In this document: in pieces, positions 29,429-41,045 of the stretch
Layout of the letters: each line of letters starts with the position of its first letter
Numbering within the stretch: the first letter of the stretch is position 1
Assembly: GCA_965240325.2 (NCBI GenBank)
Contig: OZ251233.1
Location: forward strand, 1,798,001-1,862,000
Direction of reading: 5' to 3'
DNA: 64,000 bases
DNA from: Rebecca billardiae RCC1528
Taxonomy: Eukaryota; Haptophyta
Position numbers and translations under genes: made by a program
The notes under the pieces: model-generated
Told to the model about the DNA's origin: nothing
Seen by the model: the letters and a program-made list of their open reading frames with translations, nothing else
Database searches by the model: none

Positions 29429-31594
29429 ACACAGTGAACAAAAACGGGATTATCGTTACCGTAACCCGTCCGAGGCGTCCGACACGAGCCGATTTTCGGG
29501 GAAATTCTCGCGCGGGCCGCACGAGCGCACAGACGACGCTACGGTGGTCGCGCAGGCGCCTGGCGAGTGCCCCGGGCATGGGACTGCAACATCCCACCCA
29601 GCCTCCCCATCCCTCCGCCCCTCTCTGCCTCGCCGGGTTGCACGCGGCTGGCCGGTCACGTAGCTCGTGGTGAGCCATTCGTGAGCGTGGAGCCCTGCTG
29701 CTCAGTGCGGCGATGCAGCGAGGCGAAGCGGCGCGTAAGATGGCGCATCTTACTCCGAATGCAGTCTGCTGCCAGCACAGCCGCCCTCGCCGGAGTGCCT
29801 GGTCGTCACCTTCGTTGTGTGCACCTGTCGCGCGCTGCTGTGAACAAGCGAAGTCTCAGGCCTCCCTGGAGCCATTCAAACACGCTCGTCCTCGACGAGG
29901 CGTGCGCGAGGCACCGCGCGAGCGCGGGAGCGGCCCTTCCTAGCATACTCCTGCACGGCCATCCACCTCGCCACAGCCTGCCATGTCACACTCCTCCCCG
30001 CACGCAGTGCTCGCATGCCGCGTGCAAGTCGGTCGACTGACCTGGTAGGAGGGTGCACAGAAATATTCGACTGCGAGGAGACGGCAGCGAGCCCACGCGC
30101 GCGGCGCCGTCCCACGCTTCATTGTGCTGTTCTAGACCAGTCGCGCGCCCGCGGCACCGCGCCCGCCATCTCCGCGTCGCGTGCCAGTCCACGCCGCGCG
30201 CGTGGCTCTCGACGTGTGCGTCGAGGGCGTCGTGCGTCCGATTCGTACCCGCATGTATTCAACAAATACGACAAATCGCTGAGCTGAACGCACCTCGTCG
30301 CGCGATGGCATGGTCGCGCTGTGTGACGTCGCTCGCCGCAGGAAATTCGGTACGCGACGAGAGCACGGCGCACGCGCTCGGCGCGGCGTGGGAGGCGGGG
30401 CGGTGGTGTCCTCGAGCCATCCCGCCCGCGCCGCAGTGCGCCAGCCGCCACCTCGCCGCGCCGTGGCCCATGCCGCGCGGCAGGTGTCGACCAGATCGAC
30501 CTTGCCGCCCAAAAGAGGGCCGCACCGGAAATTCTGTATTTGTTGAATACAGACTTACCCACGTGCCCGCGATGCGGCGGCGCCTGTGGCGGCGGCGTGG
30601 CGCGGCGGCGGCGGCGCGGGCAGCCTGACGGGCCAGATAGGGCGCGCCAGGTCGGGGCGATCGTGATGGGATGGTTCCATACGCATCAGTGCGTGCTCCT
30701 GTGCATCTCAAGAGCGCGCTGGGCGCCCTCTCTCGCGCCTATGCCCATCCCACGCGGTCTGAGAAGCCTCTGTTTGGACACCGTTGGCTGCGCGCTCGGT
30801 CGTGGCTGCCCGGCGGGTCGGAGAGGTCGAGGCGAGCCGGGTCGTTCGCGACGGACGATGCCTATGGGTCATGGCGAGTGCCAGCACGCAGCTCGGGCGC
30901 GCGCCCGGCGCCTCCTCGCCGCGCTACATCCACACCAAGATCTGGCCCAAAAACAGGCTTCAAGAGCGAAAGTCAGTCTGGGAGCTGCTCAGGCCGCTGT
31001 GTGCGGTTTGGCGGCGTACAAACTTGTGGAGCGGGTGCCCACATGGGTTGAGCACAATGCTATAGAACGTTTTTCCGCGAAACACCACTTCCTCGCCTCT
31101 CCGCGCGCGTGCCGCGCGGCCCCCGTGAAGTCATCTTAACAGCTCACGTGTGGCCGCCCGTGGAGCGAGGGTGGGCGAGGAGGGGCGGGCGAGGGTGACG
31201 CCGCCCCGGGGAACCGCCTTGGTAAGCCGGCCGACGCCTCGCAGCCCCCCTCGCGGCAAAAATGCGCGCACGCCCGCCGCTCGGAGCGCGCCATCGATTC
31301 GAATGGGCGTGCGCACGAACGACCATGCTCAACGGGCTTCGGCCCGATCTTTCTCCACTGTGGCGGCGCGAAGTGCCGCGAACGGGGCATGAAAAAAATT
31401 CCAGCGCATCCCCACTGGGCGGAAGCGCGGACGGGTTACGGTAACGCCGAAAATCGATTTCTTTACTGTGTAACTATCTGCTGCTACAGGCTACAGCGTG
31501 CGGCTGACCCTTAGCCCGTTCCGCGCGCAGGCGCGGCGCCGACACGCCGCCCCCGGCGCCGTGCCGCGAGCGACAGCCGGGCTCACTCGTCACT
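29428..31594. other. Gene-poor stretch
   Basis: Many overlapping short frames on both strands but no recognisable family. A 16-bp perfect inverted repeat (TGTATTCAACAAATAC) lies at 30254-30269 and 30536-30551. Nothing else is supportable. Confidence 0.35.
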
Positions 31595-31863
31595 GTTGCT
31601 CCGCCGGACTGCGTCGATCTTACCGGCGGCGCGGACTACTGACATTCTCATCCAAGTGCTCCGGAAGGCGCTCGGCCGCGGCGGCATCTGCCGTCGCCGC
31701 CGCGTGCCCCAGGCCGAGGCGGTGCTCCATCCCGGCCCTGCTCCCTCAGAGGGACAGGGCTGCGGGTGGCGCATTGCCTGACCTGGTTGGAAGGCGCGGA
31801 CGCATTCTATGTGTCTGCTGCACTCTGAGCCTGACGCTTGCCCGTTGCATACCACGTCGTTAA
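31595..31863 (-). mobile_element. AT-tract-associated insertion, type 2, copy b
   Basis: Minus-strand copy whose end reads TTAACGACGTGGTATGCAAC (reversed at 31844-31863), abutting a CA microsatellite. The body (CACTTGGATGAGAATG, GGCGGCATCTGCCG on either strand) matches copies c and d at 40-41 kb. It is shorter than them at its far end. Confidence 0.75.
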
Positions 31864-31865
31864 AT

Positions 31866-31878
31866 ACACACACACACA

Positions 31879-31932
<54 letters not shown>
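31866..31932. repeat. (CA)n microsatellite
   Basis: ACAC run ending in ATATATATA. Confidence 0.97.
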
Positions 31933-31939
<7 letters not shown>

Positions 31940-32175
31940 ATTGATGGTGACTACGATGATCGATATAATCGCGTAACAGTGAGACTTCTTCTCTGCGTGT
32001 CGGCCGCCCGGGAGTCCGAACTACGAAATGAGGCCGCGCTCACCGCGTTAACGTACGACGTCGAGTTTGATCGGAGTTTGATTGATAGTAAATAGCTTGT
32101 TACACAGTAACAGCCGAGTTGATGCCTGACCTTGCGCGGTTACGAACGTAATACTGCGCTCACTCATTCCGTGCG
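31933..32175. other. Between microsatellites, nothing recognised
   Basis: No gene or repeat family seen. Confidence 0.35.
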
Positions 32176-32193
32176 ATATATGTATATATATAT

Positions 32194-32260
<67 letters not shown>

Positions 32261-32377
32261 TACATACATACATACATACATACATACATACATACATACA
32301 TACACATATACATACATACATACATACATACATACATACATACATACATAGTAACATACATATATATATATATATAT
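32176..32377. repeat. (CA)n then (TACA)n microsatellite, flanked by TA runs
   Basis: CA dinucleotides from about 32198 to 32255, then TACA tetranucleotides to about 32350, then a TA run. Confidence 0.97.
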
Positions 32378-33445
32378 TATCGACTACGGCAGTACGTGAC
32401 TCGTGTCTGCTGTAGTTTGAAACTCACGTCGGAACGTGACGCACAACACACTTTTACCTGATGATGTCCCCCCACCCAACTCCTCTACCGTATTGGCAAA
32501 TAGTGAAATACGACGACATTGTTTGCGCGCGCGATCTCTAATCTTTGTCGTATGTGGGAAACCGTTTGCTTTCATAGGCCGAAACGGGCCTCCTAATAGG
32601 CCACCGGCTCTCACTGAAATCTCTGGCGGATACCCACATTCATAACAGCGTCCGGTCCTAAATAGTGTCTTGTCTTGTCTTGGTAATCTCGTTTCACTTA
32701 TAACCGCGGGCACGCCACACACGCCGCCGGGCTGCGGAGCGTGCATGCGCCACAGTTTCCGCGACATTGCTGACGACGAGAGGTCAGTAGCGTCGCACCG
32801 CGCCGTGGGCAGCGACGCACGGCGCACGCGCCTAGTGGTGCCTCCGCAGGCGCTGTGGCGGTGGTCGCAATGGGAGGGCCTCAACCTTCACCCAGGGTTG
32901 CCCTCTACGAGCTGCGTCGCACTTCTCGGCGTTCTGACCATCCCCGAGTGGATGCTCGACGAACGCGACTCCATGTTAAGCGCGCTCGGGCGCGATGTCC
33001 TGTGACATCTCGCGATGCCTAGTGCATGCAATGATGAACTTATTCTGACACAACGGTACAACGCAGTTTACTAAACGAATAAAAGACTTAATTCGTTTCT
33101 GCTGGTGGTGCGGCCACGGATAAAAGACTTCGTTTCTGCTGGTGGTGCGGCCACGGACGATGGCGTGAGTGACGAACCAAATAACCAATTTGGGCAAAAT
33201 GCGTCGTCAATTCGCATCTTCGTCGTACGGCTCGTATCCATTCTATGGTACCGGCCAGCGGGTACGTATTATATGTCGTACACCTTGAACCTTAAAGGCT
33301 GACATAATTGACCCGCAATTAGTGACGACGACAATCGAGTACGGACCCCCACGACACCGTGCAAAGCTGATCGCCATCGCGGCGGCGCAGCTGGCGCTCG
33401 GCACCAACAGACAGCCGGCGCGCCTCGCCAGCGACTGCACGCGCA
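32378..33445. other. Intergenic, nothing recognised
   Basis: An open frame on the minus strand (32384-32884) and one on the plus strand (32670-33005) have no recognisable family. At 33079-33115 and 33116-33160 a short sequence containing AAAAGACTT...CGTTTCTGCTGGTGG is tandemly duplicated. Confidence 0.35.
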
Positions 33446-35049
33446 ATGGGGGTGGGGAGGCACGTGCGTTTTCGAAAGCGGGGAACACCATTCCCACATG
33501 CGATCGATGAGCTCGCAGAGGATGCCAAGACGGTGCTCAAGCCTGGCTCTCCGATCACGCAGATGATGTTTGTGTTCGCCTTTGCGTTCGCGCTGCCCAC
33601 CGTTGGCGTGATGACGCAATGGTTCTACGCGCCTGACTACTTCACGGCGCAGGACTACTCGTACGTGATCGGCTCGCACTGCGAGAACATCATCGGCCGC
33701 ACGACGACAGTGGGCCTGAGCGCTCAGACGCGCGCGTGCGTGAAGGTCTTCATCTCGGAGCGCTCGGAGGAGCAGCTCAGGGTACGTTTTTGGCGCACGC
33801 GGCGGTGCGCGGCGCGGCGGTGCGCGGCGGCCTTGACACGCGCACGCGCGTGTGCGCGCGGCGGTGGCGGCACAACCAGGACTTTGTTGACATATTTGCC
33901 GCGACAATGCTCTTCTTTGTGTACACGATCCACGCGGCGATTGGCTATCTCAACTCCTTCTACTTCAAGTCCATCGCCCGGGTGATCTTCTGCGTGTCCG
34001 TGCTGACGGAGACGGGGTTCATGTTCTCGATCTTGCAGGTGCGGACGCGGTTCGACTCCGAGTTTGAGAACGCCAGCCTCTCGCCTGACCTCAACCTGCT
34101 CGACCCCGCCGTGAATGACCCGTTCCGAGATCTGATCGACGCGACCATCGTCGAGTCGACGGTCGTGCGCGCGCTCACCGTGGTCGCACTGGCGGTGTTT
34201 GTGGTGCGCGGCGACACGTTCACGCCGCCCGAGCGCCTGCAGGCGCTCGAAGCGCGGTACACGCCGGCCGACGGCCTCCCCGACCGCCTCATCCGCCGGC
34301 TGTACGTGTTCTGCTTCACGGTGCTCTGCTGCATCATGGGCTTCACCGTGCTGCTGTTCTACGTGCCCCAGACGCTCACGGCAGAGGAGGCGAGCTACCT
34401 GGTGGGCGGGCACTGCTCGGGCGTGGAGGGCTTCCGCTCGGCGGCAGAGGTGTGCGCCTCGCCCACCGTCTCGAGCCCGGTCCACGGCAAGATCTCCTGC
34501 TCCCATCTGGAGGGCTGCATCCAGCTCGCGCTCACCGTCGCGACTGAGGGTCAGGTCGACGCCTTCTACACCGTGTACGTCACGATCGTCCTCTTCTATG
34601 CGCTCACGCTCGTCGAGGCGCTGGGCTTCTTCCGCGCGGAGGACGACGAGCGGCACGCGCGGTGGCACCAGAAGGCGCGCGTGCTCCTCGCCTTTGCCAT
34701 CTTCATCGAGATGGTCTTCCTCGTCACGAGCTACTTTGTGTCAACCCAGCTGCTCCAGACCGCGACCGACCTGGACAACAACCGGCCGCTCGCGCCAGTC
34801 ATGCAGTACTCGATCGGCGGCATCACCTCGTTCCGCCTCGTCGTGATCGTCGTCTACTTCTGCATGTACATCGCGGCTGACTGGGAGGCGCAACTGGATG
34901 GGACCATTGGCATGAACGGCTCGCCCCTGCCGTTGCCCGCGAGCGCGGGCGCAGCGGGCAAGCCAGCGCAGGGCAGGAAAGCTGGCCCGCCGGATCCGCC
35001 CACGGCAGGTAGCAAGGCTTCGCAGGGCGGCCGCAATGGCCGCGCGTGA
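33446..35049 (+). CDS. Internally duplicated multi-pass membrane protein, unknown family
   Basis: Two exons, 33446-33781 and 33880-35049, with a 98-bp intron using a canonical GTACGT donor. The protein has 501 residues. About six to eight hydrophobic segments are visible. Residues 38-170 and 250-400 look like two copies of one module: FYAPDYFTAQDYSYVIGSHC (61-79) against FYVPQTLTAEEASYLVGGHC (272-291), each preceded by a hydrophobic segment and followed by two more. Extra cysteines in the second non-membrane loop suggest disulfides and an extracytosolic face. The tail is Gly/Pro/Ala-rich. An AATAAA lies about 55 bases past the stop. I do not recognise the family; a channel or receptor is conceivable but unsupported. 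Confidence 0.75.
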
Positions 35050-35512
35050 TGATAATGACGACAACTACGCTGGCGCTCTCTTCGCGTCTTCGATGATCAG
35101 TACTAATAAAGTGTGAGTTTCAATTATATATATATATATAAACGCGTGTATTTTCATAACAATTATTTGTGGTGTATACAATTTTATAAAACAATGATGA
35201 AAGTATATATATATATACTTTATAATTATACTGTTATTATAACAGTTATAATTATAAATAATAATAATTTTAATAATATGGTCCTTCGGCGCGGACTTCT
35301 GCTAGCTATTAGCTAAGCGCGCCGGCCTGGCCTAGCCTGGTGGCGCGGGCTGGAGTAGCAGCCGTAGTAGCTTACGGCGCCAGACGAGTTTTCTATTCTG
35401 ACTCTAAGACTTCGTCAGACGGCCACTGATGCTGTTTATTGCTTCGGACGAGGCCGCGAGCTGGTGTAAGCGCCACCCGCGCCGCGACGCGCTGTCGCCA
35501 TCAGCATATTGG
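35050..35512. other. AT-rich 3' flank with a palindrome
   Basis: AATAAA at about 35105. An AT-rich inverted repeat at about 35220-35256 (TATAATTATACTGTTAT and its complement) could form a cruciform. No gene. Confidence 0.5.
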
Positions 35513-36274
35513 TCACCACGCGCGCGGCTGCATCGCCATCACCCAGTATGCGTGCTCACAATCGCCAGTCTGGCTGTCGATCCACATGATGCCTTCGCGC
35601 ATAAGGGCAGCGAGTGCGTCGTCTGCGCGCCCAGGGGTCCAGCTGAGCTGGTCGACGAGCTGTGCGCGTGTGACAAAAGCGGTGGGAAGCGCGACCTCCA
35701 GAACGGCGTTGTGGTCGCGGCTGAGTTCGGTTGGGACTGAGTGCACGTACTCTGCGCCACCAAGCTGCACGAGGTTGTACCCGCCTCCCAGCTGTCGCAG
35801 CTGCCCGAGAGCGCAACGCACGTCGTCGGCGCTCACTACCTGCGTGCTGCTCGAGTGCGGAGAGCCTCGCGCCGACGCTGCGCGGACGGCCTCGAGCCGT
35901 CGGTGAAGGTCGCTGAGGGCCATGAGCCCGCCATTGTCAGCACGCGTCCTCATGCACACGTCCGCAGCCTGGACGGCGAGCTCAAAGTAGAAGTCGCCGA
36001 CGCCAAGCAGCTGCGCCCAGAACCCCTTGCTGGACTGCAGCGGATCCACCCCGATTGTCGAGCACATGCTATTGAACTGCGCACGGAATTTGGGATCCCT
36101 GTTGATGTCCTCGCGATGCTGCGTCGCAAACAGCTCTATCTTTTCACGAAGTGTCTCGAGCTGCTCGCGGAGCTCAGCGGCATTCTGAGTGCTGAGGTCC
36201 TCGCCCGCGCGCCGGAGATGCGCATCCTTGCGCTGCTGCTTCTGTAGACCAGCGATGCCCACGCCCCGTCGCAT
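35513..36274 (-). CDS. SNF8: ESCRT-II subunit SNF8/VPS22 (EAP30)
   Basis: SNF8 with VPS36 and two VPS25 subunits forms ESCRT-II, which acts at endosomes in sorting ubiquitylated cargo into multivesicular bodies. 253 residues, the usual length, from ATG at 36274 without introns. The start MRRGVGIAGLQKQQ is the family signature. The middle holds FRAQFNSMCSTIGVDPLQSS-like sequence followed by FWAQLLGVGDFYFELAVQ. The C-terminal winged-helix part includes LGGGYNLVQLGGAEYVHSVP and ends with GIMWIDSQTGDCEHAYW. All are well conserved, so the call is firm. Confidence 0.95.
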   Translation of the reverse strand: MRRGVGIAGLQKQQRKDAHLRRAGEDLSTQNAAELREQLETLREKIELFATQHREDINRDPKFRAQFNSMCSTIGVDPLQSSKGFWAQLLGVGDFYFELAVQAADVCMRTRADNGGLMALSDLHRRLEAVRAASARGSPHSSSTQVVSADDVRCALGQLRQLGGGYNLVQLGGAEYVHSVPTELSRDHNAVLEVALPTAFVTRAQLVDQLSWTPGRADDALAALMREGIMWIDSQTGDCEHAYWVMAMQPRAW

Positions 36275-37865
36275 GCCCGGCGGGAGCGACGGGGATCACC
36301 ACTTTCGCAGTTTGCGCACGCAAGTCAGTGGCGGGCCCGGGCGGCCATCGTGGGAATGTAATCTCGCCTGCCCGAGCTGTGTGCGTCTCTTATTCTTTAT
36401 ACAGGGGGGGCCAGATGAAGTTTCCCACTAACTTCGGAAGGGAAGCCATGGCGGGCGTGAATGCCCGTCCCAACGCGATCCAAGGCGCGTGTGGCACGTC
36501 CGGGACCGGGGGGCATGCCACACGCCGGTCGGCGTCGCCGTACGAGCGCGTGTGCGTGAGTGACAGCTTCCCTTCCGACTTTTCGACCACTCTCACGTCC
36601 ACGTCCACGACCCCGTACGACCGGCGCGCCGGTGAGGTTGCGCATGAGAAGGATGGGCAGGTAGCGGCCAGGATCACCGTTCTGACGGTCATACTGCCCT
36701 CTGGGGCATGCATTGCGACGATGCATGCCTGGCGATGGTCCATCTGACCCTACAAGCCGTGGATCTGAGGAGCAATGTTGGCTGCGCGGTAGTCGTGCGA
36801 CCGCCGTCCGACACGGCTGCCGTGGCGAATACATTTGGCGTGTGCGCGCCTGTCAACGGCAGGGTGATCAACGACCGGCATGGCTAGCAAGCTGATCAGG
36901 ACTAGTAACAACCTTGTCTGAGACCACGCCACGCCATTTGGCGACCTCGCCACCGCTCAATGCCCGTCCAGAGGCACGGACGTGCCGCACTACCTGGCCA
37001 GCCACCGCCAAAGTGGGGCCCACCATCTGGTCCCCCCTGTAGTAAACTGTGCACCCAAGCCACGGCTGGCGGCCGGAGGAGGGCAGGAGTCCGGGAGCCA
37101 AGGCGCTGGGTGCGTACCAAGCTTGAGGCAGTGGTGGTGTGAGCACGTTGACGGTTGGTCGCCAGGGTTGATGTCAAGTTGTAGTTGTCGTCGTCGACGG
37201 CGCCGTCCGGCCTGGCAGGAAGTAGGACTAGGAGTACCTAAAGGGCAAGGCAAAGACTGCGGTTCACGAGCATGTTGACCGCACGGCGTGGTGCCAGCAG
37301 TGTGCCGGTCGCTGTGGCAACGTGAATTGAGTTGGCCGGGTCCGAGGAAATGTCAGCTTCCGACGGCGCTACCATCGGCGACGGCTTCATGGGCGCGGTG
37401 ACAGTTGGCGGGCGTCAATCTCGCCTGCCTGAGCTGCGTGTGCGTCTCTTATTCTTACTGATGTAGTCGTATAAACTGTTACTGTCACGCCTGCCACGCC
37501 AAGTCGACGGTGGCCGGTAGCCGGCTAACATTAAATCAGTTAGACAGCCCAGCTGAACAGCGAGTCCGCCTGCGAGGCGCGAGCCCGACCGAGGCGGCGA
37601 GTCCGTGTCCGTGAGCGATCGCGGCGTGACCGTGGGCGTGGTCGGCACCAGGTGCATATGATGAGGCCTGACGTCCCGTCCGGACTCAGGTGTCTGGGGT
37701 CGCCTGCTCACACGCCGGGAGACGCCTCGTCGGGCGATCGACGGGATCTGCGCCGCGGCATCCACATCCCCGCGAAGGCCTACTCATTGCAACCAGACGC
37801 CGTGCGCGCACGGTCGAAGCCTTGGCAGGAAGCGCAGCGCGCGCGCGGCCACCCATTCGGAGTAG
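36275..37865. other. Intergenic with dispersed repeat ends
   Basis: Positions 36358-36400 and 37381-37457 carry the motif ATCTCGCCTGCC(T/C)GAGCT...GTGTGCGTCTCTTATTC found also at 5205-5250 and 61606-61680. Around 36778-36820 there is a block shared (inverted) with 16655-16700. No gene recognised. Confidence 0.45.
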
Positions 37866-38661
37866 TCACAACTCCTCCTTCTCATTGCCGCTGGGCGCAG
37901 GGTCGCCTGCTGTGCCGTGCTGCTTCTTCTTACCCTTCTTGCCCGACTTCTTCTTCTTTTGCAGATCCGGGTCGGGTCGCGGGTCGGGCGGGACGTACCC
38001 CTCGTAACCGGCCACGTTGGGCTTCTTCCAATCGATGCCCTCGCAGATGCCAGTGAGCTCCAAGCACAACTTGTCAGAGCTGCCCTCACCACCGGCGATC
38101 AGCGCAGCCTCAAGCTCATCGCCTGCACCGGCGCGCGCACGGACGCCGGCGGTTCGCGTGAGTGCAGCCGTCGGCTTCCGTCTCCACCGGGCGTGTGCCA
38201 CCATGCGCGCGCACCGCTGTGCTCCGCAAGGAACTCCTGGCAGCCCTTCTTCATCTTGGGCGGGATGCTCTCGTAGATCTTGAGGTACTTCACGTCACAC
38301 ACCTCGTCGAGGAACTCGATCACGTCGGCAGGGTCGCGCTTTGGGGTGTGCCGGAATCGGTGGTCAGTCTGGTGCACTATGGCTCGGCATGCGTGGCACA
38401 GCAGGCGAGCGTCCGTCTCGATGGGCTTGCGCGGGTCCTGCCGGTGCAGGGGATAGAGGGCAAAGTCACGTGCGACGCGATTGCTGGTCGATCGCGGGGA
38501 CGGCGGTGTGCGCCCATGCGGGCACGCTGGTACGGGTGCGTGGGGCGGGGTGAGGGCGCGCATACCGAGCCCATGACAAGGTTATCTATCGCGGACCCTG
38601 CTCGCGCGAGAACGGGCAAGAACAACACGGCAAGCGCCGCGGCGCATTGACCCGCCGCCAT
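37866..38661 (-). CDS. Canopy-like (CNPY, saposin-like) ER protein
   Basis: Three exons: 38661-38566, 38437-38215 and 38122-37866, with introns of 128 and 92 bp. The 191-residue product starts with a signal peptide (AALAVLFLPVLARAG). Six cysteines are arranged C46-x2-C49, C79, C98, C126 and C133, the pattern of the saposin-like Canopy/MZB1 family (TLR4-regulator domain). Family-like blocks are LLCHACRAIV, VIEFLDEVCD and MKKGCQEFL. After a lysine-rich stretch (KKKKSGKKGKKK) the protein ends in KEEL, which fits an ER-retrieval signal. Canopy proteins act in the ER lumen as folding helpers for secreted or membrane clients. Divergent from the sulfotransferase-like gene. Confidence 0.8.
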
Positions 38662-38756
38662 CGCCCTCGGTCTCGATGGGGTGCGGCTGCCCAACGCCCA
38701 ACGCCTTCAGGCCTCACGCGCGGACGCGAACCCACGCTGCGCTGCGGTTCCGAGGG
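38662..38756. promoter_or_regulatory. Tight divergent promoter region, Canopy-like / sulfotransferase-like
   Basis: Only 95 bp separate the two preferred start codons (14 bp if the upstream ATG at 38676 is used). Assigned by position; no motif recognised. Confidence 0.4.
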
Positions 38757-39992
38757 ATGGCGTCGTTGCACAGACGATCCTTGGCAACAGCGCTGCTACT
38801 CCTCAGGCTCGGCAGCGTCTCGGCGGGAAGATCGCGGAGCATTGTCTACGTGCACATTGGGAAGGCCGGTGGCGGGAGCGTGGACACCGGGCTCGAGCAG
38901 CTGTGCATCCGCGGTCTCGTGGACGAGGTGATCGCTGTTCACACGTGCAAAGCGAGCAAGAATGCCACGCGCAAGCCGTTGCCGTTTCTCCCCTGCACTA
39001 TGGTGCACGTTGGCGGCCCGCTCCTCGAGAGCAATCACACCGCCTGCTCCAGCTCGATCGAGATCACGAGCAGGAGTACGCCTCTCTTCTCCCGTGCCGA
39101 CATGGTCGCCCAGAGGGCGCAGCACGCGCACATCCTGCTGTGGGTCCGAGACCCAGTTGCTCGGTTCGCCTCGTGCTGGGGCAACATGATGGCGCTCGAT
39201 CGAGACAGCCTGCCGGAGCACAAGAGCGCGAGTAAGGCGAGTCGCGTCGATTTCTTCGTGAACACCACTCTCCCCGCCATCCAGCAGCGCATCCCTGGGC
39301 TCGAGCGCCTGAGCGAGCTGCACGTGCGCACAGACCTCCAGAGCCTGCTGGAGGTGATCGCCGCCAGCCCCCGCGCACAGGAGGCGATGCAGCAGGTCTT
39401 CGAGAACGTGCCGCACGCCCTCACCGGCGTCGCGCATTACATGGGCGGCACGGAGGGGCTCGAGCGCGTGCGCGCACGGCTGGCATTCGTCGGTACGACG
39501 GAGCATTTTGAGGAAAGCTGGAAAGCGATGATGCCTGCGCTCTCGCGTGCGTTTGGCTGGAGCGAAGGGCACTGGCGCAGCTCGGTGCCCGCAGCGCCAA
39601 TACTTGCGCACACGCACGTCTCGTCGAGCGGGCACGCACGCAGTTCGCTGTCTGCGGCCTCCGTCCGCTTTCTGCGCGATCACTTTGCGGCTGACCTCGA
39701 GTGCATCGCTCTGCTCTCAAAGTGGGAGCTGCTGCAGCGCTCGTATGCGGTCGAGGTGGGGGCGGTCGCGGACCCGTCAGTGAAGGGCGTCTCAGCGCGC
39801 ACGTCGTACACGTACGAGGCCTTGTCCCTGCCAAGGCCCGACGACGCGCCCGAGGCCGTCCGTGCGGCAAAGCGCGTCGTTTCACGCTGGGGGGGAGCTC
39901 TGCTCGAGACGTTGGGCTCGGGGCTCGGCCAGCCCGACCTCAATCGCATGGGCTCCAAGATCCGCCGTGCAAATGGCGGTGGGCGGCGGTGA
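38757..39992 (+). CDS. Sulfotransferase-like protein, Golgi type II membrane
   Basis: About 411 residues from the ATG at 38757; the frame also opens at an ATG at 38676. The N-terminal MASLHRRSLATALLLLRLGS is a short hydrophobic anchor or signal. The PAPS-binding loop appears as VYVHIGKAGGGSV (5'-phosphosulfate binding, near residues 31-43). The 3'-phosphate motif is LLWVRDPVARFASCW. Later FVGTTEHFEESW matches the conserved block of carbohydrate sulfotransferases of the Sulfotransfer_2/heparan 2-O type. It probably sulfates a glycan in the Golgi; the acceptor is unknown. No introns. Confidence 0.8.
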   Translation: MASLHRRSLATALLLLRLGSVSAGRSRSIVYVHIGKAGGGSVDTGLEQLCIRGLVDEVIAVHTCKASKNATRKPLPFLPCTMVHVGGPLLESNHTACSSSIEITSRSTPLFSRADMVAQRAQHAHILLWVRDPVARFASCWGNMMALDRDSLPEHKSASKASRVDFFVNTTLPAIQQRIPGLERLSELHVRTDLQSLLEVIAASPRAQEAMQQVFENVPHALTGVAHYMGGTEGLERVRARLAFVGTTEHFEESWKAMMPALSRAFGWSEGHWRSSVPAAPILAHTHVSSSGHARSSLSAASVRFLRDHFAADLECIALLSKWELLQRSYAVEVGAVADPSVKGVSARTSYTYEALSLPRPDDAPEAVRAAKRVVSRWGGALLETLGSGLGQPDLNRMGSKIRRANGGGRR

Positions 39993-40130
39993 TGATATAA
40001 ATAGCTCGCGACGCGATTATTACTATATATATATAGGTTATCTAATTTACACTGATGGAAAATTTTATAGAATCAGCATAAAACATTGATGTGACACCGC
40101 TATATATTAATATATATATATATATATATT
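39993..40130. other. AT-rich 3' flank
   Basis: Short TA tracts at 40023-40035 and 40101-40128; no gene. Confidence 0.4.
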
Positions 40131-40545
40131 TAACGACGTGGTATGCAACCGGCAAGCGTCAGGCTCAGAGTGCAGCAGACTACACATAGAATGCGTCCGC
40201 GCCTTCCAACCAGGTCAGGCAGTGCGCCACCCGCAGCCCTGCCCCCCTATGGGAGCGGGGCCGGCCGATGGAGCACTCTGCACTGCCTCGGCCTGGGGCA
40301 CGCGGCGGCGACTGCAGATGCCGCCGCTGCCGAGCGCCTTCCGGAGCACTTGGATGAGGGTGAGGTCGTAGTCGATGTCGCCGCCCGCCGACCTAGCGGC
40401 GAGCAGCTCCGGCAAGCGGCAGCCGCGGCTGTCGCCCCCGTGCGCCCGCGTGGGCGCCTGGATGAGGATGAGGTCGTAGTACGCGTCGCCGCGCGCCGGC
40501 CAAGCGGCGCGCAGCTGCAGAAGAGGGGCTTGGAGAGTGAGCGCA
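40131..40545 (+). mobile_element. AT-tract-associated insertion, type 2, copy c
   Basis: Starts TTTAACGACGTGGTATGCAA after a TA tract and ends GAGGGGCTTGGAGAGTGAGC before another TA tract. The body recurs at 40634-41045 and, reversed, at 31595-31863. No protein family; the coding-like frames differ between copies. Confidence 0.75.
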
Positions 40546-40550
40546 AATAT

Positions 40551-40561
40551 ATATATTATAG

Positions 40562-40619
<58 letters not shown>
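40551..40619. repeat. (TA)n microsatellite
   Basis: Separates copies c and d. Confidence 0.97.
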
Positions 40620-40622
<3 letters not shown>

Positions 40623-40633
40623 TAAGTATATAT

Positions 40634-41045
40634 TTAACGACGTGGTATGCAACCGCGACAAGCGTCAGGCTCAGAGTGCAGCAGACGCATAGAATGCGTC
40701 CGCGCCTTCCGACCAGGTCAGGCAGTGCGCCACCCGCAGCCCTGCCCCCCTACGGGAGCGGGGCCGGGATGGAGCACCGCCTCGGCCTGGGGCACGCGGC
40801 GGCGACGGCAGATGCCGCCGCTGCCGAGCGCCTTCCGGAGCACTTGGATGAGGGTGAGGTCGTAGTCGATGTCGCCGCCCGCCGACCTAGCGGCGGGCAG
40901 CTGGCCGGCAAGCGGCAGCCGCGGCTGTCGCCGCCCCGTGCGCCCGCGTGGGCGCCTGGATGAGGATGAGGTCGCAGTACGCGTCGCCGCGCGCCGGCCA
41001 AGCGGCGCGCAGCTGCAGAAGAGGGGCTTGGAGAGCGAGCGCGCC
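40634..41045 (+). mobile_element. AT-tract-associated insertion, type 2, copy d
   Basis: Nearly the same as copy c with small indels, again between TA tracts (40551-40619 and 41054-41066). Confidence 0.75.
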
